Assembly: GCA_963682025.1 (NCBI GenBank)
Contig: OY821517.1
Span: forward strand, 295,931,344-295,995,343
Direction: 5' to 3'
From: Cordilura impudica
Lineage: Eukaryota > Arthropoda > Insecta > Diptera > Scathophagidae
Length of the DNA stretch: 64,000 nt
The position numbers and the translations under genes are program-made. Under the pieces are notes generated by a model. That model was not told where the DNA came from. It searched no databases and saw nothing but the letters and a program-made list of their open reading frames with translations. Shown here in pieces: positions 1 through 10,214 of the stretch. How positions within the stretch are numbered: position 1 is the stretch's first letter; each line of letters opens with the position of its first letter.

Positions 1-390
1 AGTTTAAAATTTGTTTCGTTGATTTTTTTTAAATCCGATTCAATAGACAATAATATTCTCTTTGAAGTGTGATTTAAAAGTGCCTGCCTGTAGTGTTATG
101 GATGCACTCTTTTCATCTATGATTATACCTTCAGGATAGCAATGCTTTTTACGTCCCAAGACTTGAGGATATGAAGGATAATACTTTGCTCCTATCAACA
201 TCTCATTGTAAGATCTTAAATTTTCGTACTTTGACTTTGATAGCTCTAGATCCATAAACATCGCTAGATCTCCATTAAGTAAAATAACATCTTTATCTAC
301 AACAGCACATTTTGTTTTGCTAAGCTTTTCAGACGCTTTATGAAGTTATGCAGAGTCATATATGGTACAAATTTAAGCAATTTTTCGTCT
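1..390 (-). pseudogene. unidentified mobile-element protein fragment
   Basis: An open frame on the minus strand runs from about position 345 down to 40, longer than the 73-residue ATG-started part (261 to 40), because the frame stays open upstream (residues such as CAVVDKDVILLNGDLAMFMD just before and across the ATG). It contains a YPSYPQVL segment and a CYPEG segment. I recall similar segments in arthropod proteins of transposon origin but cannot name the family. The frame is cut by the window edge region and by a family A repeat end on the other side, so it is a broken fragment. No catalytic motif is visible. Transposon origin is an inference from the setting. Confidence 0.3.
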
Positions 391-499
391 TTTGCTTCTC
401 TCTGAACATTCTTAAAAGGAAATTACTGTCATACTTCTATTTAACTGTTTACTAGTTCCGGCATCTTTTATTATAAAATAAGTATTAAATATATTTATT

Positions 500-704
500 T
501 CAAATATAGCATCCGCTATGAACTTTTTCATATTCAAAGGAAAAAAAAAATTAATAAAAATGCCACCCAAATTTGGTTTATGCTTAGTTTCTATATCCAA
601 TTAGTTGGGCCTAAACGCATGGTATAGGGTATCGTTAGGGTTACTAAACGCATGGTATAGGGTATCGTATAGTCGGTCTAGGGCGACTACAATTTTCTTA
701 CTTG
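500..704 (-). repeat. family A dispersed repeat, end fragment
   Basis: This is the end of the dispersed repeat called family A here (fullest copies at 20454, 56142 and 59571). It shows the typical run: catccgctatgaactttttc, then tttggtttatgctta, then the palindromic agtcggtcta box and cttacttg terminus. The segment ctaaacgcatggtatagggt occurs twice in a row (near 610 and 645), a local duplication. Confidence 0.75.
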
Positions 705-1234
705 TTTTTTTTTATTATGGGATGCACAGAATATATAATTCAATAAACTGATGTATAAAACAAATTGTTTTCTGGTACAAAGTTTGAAAAAAATTAACGA
801 GAATCCTAAAAAATAATGAAATCAAGCAAAATTCTTATACAATTTATAGTTTTAATGAAACATTTAACAATCCGTAATGCTCTAATCCCCAAACCTACTG
901 GATAACTGGTCTTTTACTGTATGATGGCAATTGCAGCCTCGTCTAAATTTGTGGATAATTTCCAGCGAGAGTCTCATTTCGTAGTTGCTAGATCAAGCAT
1001 GATTTTTCCTATGTCTTCATATTAACAGGCTTACCCACATAAGAACTTAATACGAGTATTTTTAGCAATTTCAATAGGTAAAGGTTTTCGGGAGATTTTG
1101 ATTTGGAGAACCCAAATGCGCCATCATTTTGAGATTAGACCAACTTTAAAGTGAAAAATTAAATTTTGCAGGAACACGTAAATTTGTTACAAAAAATATC
1201 CGTGCACTTGCAGAAGAAAATTTTAAGTATTAAC
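705..1234. other. no recognisable feature
   Basis: AT-rich sequence. I see no long frame, RNA gene or clear repeat match to the rest of the window. Confidence 0.5.
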
Positions 1235-1578
1235 AGAAACTAGCAGAGCCCAAATTTATTTTTCATTCAATTACAAATATTTGTTGAACATACAGAAGAT
1301 ACACAACTGGGTTTGTTAATGAATAATTTTATAAGAGCCTAAATATACTCTAATCAGTTTTAGCTTTTTTCTTTGAAGCTTAAATATGTGTTTTATGTGT
1401 TAGTAGCAACTTCAGATGCATTTTACTGCAAAAAATATTCCAGACGGTGCAAATCTGTAAGTATGGTGGACAGCTAAAAGGATATACCTTTCAAATGGGG
1501 TATGTTTAGTCAAAATCGGTTAGTAACTAAAATTTTTATATCGGCCACAAGAAATCGCCTTGCCTATTAATATTATGC
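1235..1578 (-). mobile_element. Helitron-like fragment, degenerate
   Basis: The stretch shares ordered blocks with the better Helitron copies at 19043 and 45652: a block around ataattttataagagcctaa, then gtgttagtagcaact, then a cacaagaaatcgcc and cctattaatattat end. In the better copies that last block is the 5' TC end read on the minus strand. The CTAG end with its hairpin is missing, so this is a partial, old copy. Confidence 0.55.
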
Positions 1579-1589
1579 ATATCGTCAAT

Positions 1590-2160
1590 GGTTCTTGACT
1601 TATAGCTAAAAAACTAAGCAACCAAACATCAATATATGGAAAAAATATGAAAGATCATAGCAAAAAAGTTTGACGTGAGAAACCCAAGCTCTTCATGCTG
1701 CCCGAGAACTTTGACCCTTACTTGAAATTTCTCATCCCCAGATAATGGCCCTGAAATCTATATTCCACAGTGTTGTAGTGGTGTGGTGCAATACGAATTA
1801 TTTACGTCGGGCTATATTTTTAACATGTAATATATATGGGCAGACCAATTTTGGTTTCTGCTCCAGATAATGCACTGTCTCTTCGAGAACATTTCGCACA
1901 AAATTCAATTCATATGTTTCCACAACCATCGTATTTGCACTACCACCGAATTTACAATATTCGATTGAGTGGTCGCTTTTTTATAGTAGTTGGAATATAT
2001 CCCCCGCAATGATGCGCTTCATTTCGTTGTGGCGGCCAGATAGCACTGTTTCAGATATATTAAGGCTACGCCATTAAAAAAAAAATCATGTGAGTCCGAT
2101 CACAGGGGAGATATGTAAACACTTAGTAACACTTATAGCAATCAACTACAGGGGCTCCGC
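1590..2160 (-). other. unassigned stretch with possible decayed coding sequence
   Basis: On the minus strand between about 2050 and 1810 two frames give a non-low-complexity peptide-like text (for example GRHNEMKRIIAGDIF, then after a stop and frame change VVETYELNFVRNVLEE). Base composition is less AT-skewed than the flanks. I do not recognise the family, and there is no intact frame. It may be a fragment of a host gene, a retrocopy or an unfamiliar transposon. Confidence 0.25.
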
Positions 2161-2164
2161 TAAT

Positions 2165-3605
2165 ATAAAAATATTTATTTTTATTTTTTCAACCGATTAA
2201 TTTTTAATTTTTCGTTTTTTATTTTTCATTTCTTATTTTTCATTTTTTATTTTTCATTTTTCATTTCTTGTTTTTCATTTTTCATTCATTTTTATTTTTC
2301 ATTTTTTATTTTTCGTTTTTCATTATTAATTTTTCGATTTTAATTTCTTATTTTTTCATGTTTTATTTTTCTTTTTTAAGGTTTTATTTTTCATTTTTTA
2401 TTTTCGTTTTTTGTTTTTCATTTTTTATTTTTCATTTTTCGCTTTTGATTTTTCATTTTTTATTTTTCATTTTTTATTTTTAATTTTTTATTTTTAATTT
2501 TTTATTTTTAATTTTTCATTTTTCATTTTGCATTTTTCATTTTTTATTTTTCCATGTTTTATTTTTAATTTTTAATTTTTTTTTTTAATTTTTTATTTTT
2601 CATTTTTCGTTTTTCGTTTTTCATTTTTAATTTTTTAGTTTTTCATTTTTTATTTTTCATTTTTCGTTTTTAATATTTCATTTTTCATTTTTTATTTTTC
2701 ATTTTTCGTTTTTCATTTTTTATTTTTCATTTTTTATTTTTCATTTTTTATTTTTTATTTTTTATTTTTTATTTTTTATTTTTTATTTTTTATTTTTTAT
2801 TTTTTATTTTTTATTTTTTATTTTTTATTTTTTATTTTTCATTTTTCCTTTTTCGTTTTTTATTTGTTATTTTTTTCATCTTTTATTTTTCATTTTTCAG
2901 GTTCTATTTTTCATTTTTTATTTTCGTTTTTTGTTTTTCATTTTTTATTTTTAATTTTTTATTCTTAATTTTACATTTTTTATTTTTCATTTTTCATTTT
3001 TAATTTTTCATTTTTCATTTTTCATTTTTTATTTTTCATTTTTCATTTTCCATTTTTTATTTTTCATTTTTCATTTTTGATTTTTCATTTTTCATTTTTT
3101 ATTTTTTTTTTATACTTCAGTTTTAATTTTTCGTTTTTTCTTTTTAATTTTTCGTTTTTCATTTTTAATTTTTTATTTTTTTCATGTTTTATTTTTCATT
3201 TTTTAGGTTCTATTTTTCATTTTTTATTTTCGTTTTTGTTTTTAATTTTTAATTTTTAATTTTTAATTTTTTATTCTTAATTTTTTATTCTTTATTTTTA
3301 ATTTTTCGTTTTTCATTTTTATTTTTTTATTTTTAATTTTTTATTTTTCATTCCTCGTTATTCATTTTTCATTTTTTATTATTAGTTTTTCATTTTTCGT
3401 TTTTAATTTTTTAGTTTTTCATGTTTTATTTTTCATTTTTCAGGTTCTATTTTTAATTTTTTATTTTCGTTTTTTTATTTTTAATTTTTTATTTTTAATT
3501 TTTTTTTTCATTTTTTATTTTTCATTTTTCGTTTTTCATTTTTCACTTTTCATTTTTCATTTTTCATTTTTCATTTTTCATTTTTCATTTTTCATTTTCA
3601 TTTTC
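2165..3605. repeat. T-rich low-complexity array (attttt/catttttc units)
   Basis: About 1.4 kb built of 5- to 7-base units such as ttttta, tttttc and tttttcg. A nearly pure attttt run spans roughly 2745-2835. Longer motifs recur, for example ttttcaggttctatttttc near 2895, 3200 and 3440, so part of the array was amplified as units of a few hundred bases. The open frames here (all F, I, L and S) are products of the repeat and not genes. Confidence 0.9.
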
Positions 3606-5397
3606 AAACACAAGTCACACCGATTTTGTCTTACGTCTCACAGCGTAACATGTGAGCTCACATTTTGTGATTTTATTGTGAAATAGATATTTACCCCCCT
3701 TTTTGAAGATGTTCACTGACCTATATGTTAATTGACGATTTTTCAGCAGCAAATCTTTGATTTACGTAACGTGTTGATCGCCAGTTGATGTTTTTATGTT
3801 CAACGCTCCCTCCTTGTAAATATTTTTTCGTCAGAGTCTACAACACCCTTAACGTGTCTGCGGTAGAAATTTTATTCCGCAAGCAAAATTTAATGAAACT
3901 CCTTTTTTCATAAGAACAATCAGGCATTGTTAATATCGCTAAATTCAGTTTTGGTTGTATACAAAAACGAAACAATGAAGATATTGAAAACAGATATCAA
4001 AACAGTGCTGCCGACCCGAAAAAACTCTTTTCCCAATTCGATAAACCCATGCGGGCGTAATGAAAAGTAAACTTTTTCTTTGGACATAGTATTAATAATT
4101 TTCTACATCCACACCTCACCTCAATATAGATCGACGTAAGGCCTTCTATCGAAACTCTTTGTATAACTTTAGAATTTATATAATACGAAATTAGAGCTTT
4201 AATCCAAAACTTCAACTACAGCTTCATATATTTTAGCAAGTTTTAAATCAAAGTCCATTTGATAAACCTTAATTGGGACACCTTCCCTTTATTATTATTA
4301 TTATTAACTCAGACGTTACTTGTTTATTATTAATAAGTCAAATGTTACACATAAACTCAAATATGCACTTGTCCGTGCAAGTCAATATCAACAAGTCCTA
4401 CATCCAACCGAACATCAACAGGTTCCTTTATTTGGCTTATTCATGCCTCTCTCTTTGATTTTACCAAAATAAAAAAATAAAAAAAATGATAAAAAAAAGA
4501 ATTTCGTAACTCTTTTTATAATTCACTTGTAGTTTCATGGTGTTTCTTTCAACCCCATAAATATGTCTGTGCCATAATTTTGTTTTTACAGCTACACAAT
4601 CGAAAAAGCCCAGTTAGACGTGCAATGTAGAAAAACAATGTTTTACTTTGTATGTAATTGTTCGATTATTTTCATTATCTTTTAAAAATTTTTTTTAGTG
4701 ATTCTTAGCAATTTTCCATTTGTTACGCATTTCATATTTTTTTTTGTATCGTACTTATGTGCGATGTATTTCGTATCATTGTTGTTGGTTTTGTTATTGC
4801 TTGTGCTCCTGTTGCCTGTGTGCTAGTTGATGTTCTGAGTACATTTCCAAATTAATTGACCCATTATAAACATGATGATATTTGTATTGTTCTCGGTTTT
4901 CTACTTTCGTTATACTTCATCATTCTTGATTACCCATCATTTGTAGTCTCTTTCTTGTGAAAAGACACAAAGAGGTGTTGTTAGTGTATGAGCGGATACA
5001 GCAAGAGATGGCTGGGAGCATGTGTTATAATATTGGTGTGTTTTGTTTTCTCCAAGGCCACCGAGTGGCATTCTCAATAGTAAAGCTTAAATGTTTTGGT
5101 TGGTTTTTTCTCTGTGGTCTTTTCACATTCTTTTTCGCATTTTGCTGTATTCAGCTTTTCTGCCGGCAAAGCTTTGGAAGCTTTTACTCTTATACATCAA
5201 TGTTTCGTCATGTAGGCTTAATGTGGTTTTGTGAAACAAACGGAAATATTTTTACTTTAATTTCGTTCCATTTTACAAAATTCAACTTTTGCAATGGTTA
5301 GTTCCGTGGAATTTGACAGCTGTGTATTTTATTTTAAGCAGTGTTTTTTAGTTTGCAGAAGGTAAAAGTTATGCATTCGTAAGTCATTTAAAATAAA
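3606..5397. other. intergenic, no gene supported
   Basis: Starts with a ~90-base stretch (3610-3700) similar to the small inverted-repeat element at 42838 (cacagcgtaac and gattttattgtgaaatag blocks, then taccccccttt). The rest is AT-rich with a short att microsatellite near 4290. A 114-residue frame at 4957-5301 begins with GTG, is Phe/Cys rich and has no recognisable domain, so I do not call it. Confidence 0.5.
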
Positions 5398-5905
5398 GGG
5401 TGTTTTTTTAGACTTGTGGTTTTCAAGAAGAAACAAAACGCATATAGTTTAATGTTTTGGCCAAGAATTTAGCTTTATTATAAATATAAGGGTTTGCCAT
5501 TATGTTTTAAAAATGACTTAGGGCAAGTGGCCGCCGCGACAGGGCCCAAAACAAGATGGCCACCGATCCCGATTTTCACAAGAAAATTTTGTTCAGCGAT
5601 GAAGCTCACTTATGGTTAAATGGGTACGTTAATAAACAAAATTGTCGAATTTGGAGTGATAATTATCCACAAGCCATTGTTGAGACGCCATTGACAAGCC
5701 ATTGTTGAGGCAGCGACAATCATTGGTCCATATTTCTTCAAAAATGAAGCCGGCAATAATGTTACAGTCAATGAGGAACGCTATAGAGCCACGATTAATG
5801 ACTTTATGGAACCGTTATTTTATCATTCGTTGTTTGACAATATTGGTATGAGCTACAATCGGTTTTAACTGATTTTAAAGAATTGGAATGTTGCTGATAA
5901 TAAAA
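5398..5905 (+). pseudogene. mariner-superfamily transposase relic
   Basis: Cut-and-paste transposase remnant of the Tc1/mariner superfamily, mariner side. About 5555-5670 reads DFHKKILFSDEAHLWLNGYV then NKQNCRIWSDNYP, the segment around the first catalytic Asp (SDEAH). Further on, after a short internal duplication of ccattgacaagccattgttgag, the text IIGPYFFKNEAG and NNVTVNEERYRA follows, which is the next conserved part. The N-terminal helix-turn-helix and the last catalytic Asp region are missing and the tail is scrambled. The start gggtgttttttt-agacttg looks like the inverted-terminal repeat of such elements. Dead copy. Confidence 0.8.
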
Positions 5906-6274
5906 CAGCTAATCCAGGACATTACGATCAAACAGGGTTTGCCGAATCTTAAATCTTTCAAACTGACGAAATAACAGGTGCAATAAACTCAACTGGAATT
6001 AGATAGGAGAGAAATAAGAAATAATATTGTTAAAAATTTTTTTTTTATCGTTTTATATCCTGGAAATTTGCAGTATTTTCTTGTAAATGTTCGTGTCTTA
6101 TTACAAAATAACATTCTCTACACGGTCAGACCATTAGATCACTTTATTTTTCGTCAGATCATACAAAATTTTGTTAAAAGAACTAAGACAAATTGTGTAT
6201 CACATGTGATGCGCAAGCTTATCAATCATACCGTCTGTGCATCATATGTGATGCATTGGACAGTCAAAGGGTTA

Positions 6275-6510
6275 ATGCAATTTCGTGTTATAAATTTTTT
6301 TTACTCCCTTTATTTTAACTCGTAGTTTCTGCTCGTCTGCCCAAAAGAATTTGCATTTTTAACCCTTTTCCCGTTATCCAATCGAGCTGAAACCTTGCAG
6401 GCCAACTCAATGCGACTATTAGAAATTATCTCCATATTTGTTTAATGATGCCAAAACAATGGAAACTTTTAAACTTTTCTATCAGAGTTTACGAAGAAAA
6501 GAAGTATAAT
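6275..6510 (-). repeat. dispersed repeat C copy
   Basis: Reverse-orientation match to 32335-32530. Shared blocks include aacccttttcccg, ttgcaggc, and atgccaaaacaatggaaact. No coding content. The class is unknown; only two copies are visible here. Confidence 0.6.
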
Positions 6511-6549
6511 TAAAACTTGGTTTTTACAGGTTAGTTTTTTTATTTATTA

Positions 6550-7190
6550 TTATATTATACTTAAAACCAAAATTTAGTGGCATAGCCCTTATTAGCTATT
6601 AATATTGGAGACATAGAATCATCTAATGATATAATGGTATCCAGAGATATTTTTCCTATTCTGTTTTCAATATTCTTTCCAAAATTTTTAAACTTAAGGA
6701 ATTTTTCTTCTTTACCTCCCTATCTACAAGTTCCCATAGATTTTATATGGGGTTGATATTTGGGGATTGGTGCGGCCTCTCCAAAAATTACACATCATTG
6801 TTGCTTTAAAAGTTAGGCAACTTGCGTGCGTGGGGTCATTATCGGGTTGGAAAATACTATTAGGGACATATTTTTCACAATATTTAACGTCATTCATAAT
6901 CTCTTAAATTTTTTTTATGGGACCAACGCCATCATGAGAGAATGCACCTATTAAAAATTGAAATGAGCTGAGTTTATTGCACATTTATAATTTCTTACCC
7001 CACAACATTATTGATCATCCGTCATGTTTGACTATAGGCAGCTTATAGTTAGGAGAATATCTTTGAAAGTGGCTAAAAACTGGACGTCCAGAATGCGCTT
7101 CGTGAAGAACAGGCACAGTGGCCATATGCCCGAAATCATATTCAAGTGTTAATGCCATGTATTGGTCTTTCGAATAAGAAAGTTTTTTGA
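6550..7190 (-). pseudogene. Tc1-like transposase relic
   Basis: Decayed Tc1-family transposase read on the minus strand from about 7170 to 6560. Recognisable pieces in order are VKHDG then SIMLWG, a damaged QPDNDPTHAS that matches the Tc1 DNDPKH catalytic box, then INPI-NLWELVDREVKKK matching the SPDLNPIENLW box, and a C-terminal ANKGYATKF matching the usual AVIKAKGYPTKY tail. Stops and frame changes occur throughout. The HTH domain is not visible. Confidence 0.75.
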
Positions 7191-7254
7191 TTAAAATTTT
7201 ATATTTGGTGTAATTTTTTACAATTTCAAGCTCTACAGGCTTTAAAAAACACCA

Positions 7255-9285
7255 TTTAATTAATCTAATAAAAAATACCTTTTCTTTAAAAGCACCTTAT
7301 CTTAAAAAAGTACTTTGTCTTCAAAAGTACTTTTCCATACAAAAATTGTAGTTTCTTAAAAGTAACTTTTCCTATACAAGTAAATTTTCGTACAAAAGTA
7401 AATTTTCTTAAAAAAGTACATTTTCTTAAATAAATTACCTTTTCTTAAAAAAGAACCTAAATAAGTAAATTTTCTTAAAAAAGTACATTCTCTAAAAAAG
7501 TAAAAATTACATTTTCTTATAAACTACCTAAATAAATATTCTTAAAAAAGGATATTTTCTTAAAGGAGAATATTTTCTTTAAAAGTACCTTTTCCTAATA
7601 AAGTACGCATTCTTAATAAAGTATCCATTCATAAAAAAAGTGAAAGAAGTACACATTCTTAAAAAGTAAATTTTCTTAAAAAAGTACATTCTCTAAAAAA
7701 GCAAAAATTACCTTTTCTTATAAACTACCTTTGCTTAAAAATGTATTCTACTTTTTTTTCTAAAAAAGTACCTTTTTATAAATAAACATATTTTCTTAAA
7801 ATAGAATATTTTCTTAAAGAAGAATATTTTCCTTAAAAGTACCTATTCCTAATGAAGTACGCATTCATAATAAAGTATCATAAAGTATTCATAAAAAAGT
7901 GAAAGAAGTACACATTCTTAAAAAGTAAATTTTCTTAAAAAATTACTTTTCCCTACAAAAGGTGTCGTTTCTTAAAAAAGTGCCATTTCTTGTAAGAAAG
8001 TAAATTTTCTTAAGAAATTAATTTTTTTAAAAAGGTATTTTTTTAATTTCTTTTCCTAATAAAGTATCTTTTCTAAAAAATGTATCTTTTTAGAAAAGTA
8101 CCTCTTCTTAAAAAAGTACATTCTTTGAAAAAAAGTAATTTTTCTTAAAAAAGTACCTTTTCTCATAAAGTACCTTTACTTACAAATTTATTTTTTTTAC
8201 AAAAAAATACCCTTTCTTTAATAAATATATTTTCTTAAAAAATAATCTTTTCTCAAAAACGTACCTTTTCTTTCAAAAGTACCTTTTATTTCAAAAGTAC
8301 CTTTTATTTCAAAAGTACCTTTTCTTAATAAAGTACGCATTCCTTATAAAGTATCCATTCATAAAAAAGGTAAATTTTCTTTAGAAAGTTAATTTTCTTA
8401 AAGAAAAGAAATACTTTTTGTTAAATAAATAGTTTTCTAACAAAGTACGTTTAGTTAACAAAGTATCTTTTCTTAAAAAAAAGTAAATTATCTTAAAAAG
8501 GTTAATTTGCTTAAAAAGTACACATCCTTAAAAAAGTAAATTTTCTTAAAAAAGTATATTTTCTTAAAAAATATACCTTTTTTCAAAAAAGTACTTTTTC
8601 CTTAAAAAATCACATTTAAAAAAAAAATGTTTTCTTAAGAAAGTGCATTTCCTTAAATAAGTACCTTTTCCCGAAAAAGCAAATTTTCTTGAAAAAGTAC
8701 CTAGTGTTGAAAAGCTACATTTTCTTAAAAAAAGTACTTTATCTTTAAAAAGAACCTTTTCTTAAAAATAAGTTTTTTTTAAAAGTACCATTTCGTAAAA
8801 AAAAAATTTTCATAAGAAACTGAATTTTTCTAAAAAAGTGCCTTTTCTTCAAAAGAAGCTTTTGCAAAAATAGTGCGTTTTCTTAATAAATAGTAAATAG
8901 TAAAAATAGTACGTTTCTTTAAAAAATACCCATTCTTAAGTAGTACATTTCGCAAAAATTGCCTTTTCTAATAAATGTTGATTTCAAAAAAGTACCAATT
9001 TTGTAAAAAGTACCTTTTCTAAAAATGTGAACGCTCCTGAAAAAATACCTGATCTTCAGAAATATACGTTTTCTTAAAAATATATATTTTATTTAAAATG
9101 TACGGTTTCTTAAAAAAGTAACAAAATAGCTTTTCTCAAAAAAAAATTAAAAAGTACCCTTTTTAAAGAAGTACATTTTCTTACAGAAATACCTATTCTT
9201 AAAAAAGTACATTTTTTTTAAAGTATCATTAAAAAAGTATCTTGTCAATAAAAAAAGTTTATCTTTTTAAAATTTAATTTTCGTT
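7255..9285. repeat. degenerate tandem array, ~20-bp aaaagtaccttttctt units
   Basis: About 2 kb of imperfect units around aaaagtaccttttcttaaa, with variants such as aaagtaaattttcttaaa. A longer segment is repeated inside (aagtacacattcttaaaaagtaaattttc near 7650 and 7905). Related blocks recur at 13468, 15746 and 18481. There is no coding content; this looks like an old minisatellite. Confidence 0.9.
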
Positions 9286-10206
9286 AGAAAGTTGATTATT
9301 TGGAATAATTTTATGAGATCTCAAACTATTGATTAAGTCAATAAAGATATTGGTTCTAGCAAATCAATGGGATTTAAAAAAGATAGCCCGAAAATTATCT
9401 TTAAATACATTTTATCTGAACTTGAAATGCGGTAAAATTGATAATTTTTAAAATTTAATTAAAGTAAAAAAGTAAATTTATTGTATTCTTTCTTTTAACT
9501 CAAATTCGTCTGAATTTTGTATGAATTTTATTTGTGTATACGTACATGCAATACATGCCACCACATTGCAACATTTCTTCACACTTCATAATATCATACA
9601 AAATCCAGTGCAATACGGTTTGTATAGACCTAGTATGTAACTAGTATAGTTAATGCCTTTAGATAAACAAACAAACAGTCCAACAAATAAATCGAACTGA
9701 ATTGAACAAAGAGGAAAGGCTACACACAACATACGCCATATGCAATTTACCACTTGTCGAATGCAAAAATCTGATATGTAGAGCAAAAGCTACACAAGAT
9801 GTATCCATTAAGATTTTGGGGAACAACTAAAAAATAATAAACACTCATGGTGAACAAAAAGAAATAAAAGAAAACTGTTGCTATTGAAAACAACAAAAAC
9901 GATTAAAATAAAAAATATGTTAAGAAAATGAGTGGGATAACAGAGATAATGGAGAGTGGAGCAGAATAGTGTTCGAATTAGTAAGGAATCAAAAGCGCAT
10001 GCCAAGAGTATTGAAGAGAATATAAGAGATTTTAGGAAAAAAAAAAAGTAGGGATACCAGTAGTATATATAAATTGAAAATGATTAAATTGGAATCTTTT
10101 ACTTACGTTAAGCGAATCGCTTCTGAAAATTTCTCAATTCCTGAGAAGTTTTAGACAAAAAAAATAATCTTCGAAAGGACGTACATTAGTTTATTTGAAT
10201 TGAAAT
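9286..10206. other. unique AT-rich intergenic sequence
   Basis: No repeat match in the window and no supported frame. The short frames on the minus strand (9586-9786, 9808-10005) have no recognisable domain. Confidence 0.5.
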
Positions 10207-10214
10207 ATATATAT

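Noticed and set aside
4957..5301. 114-codon frame, Phe/Cys rich
   Set aside because: Begins with GTG, no recognisable domain, composition explained by T-rich DNA; no splice or codon-use support.
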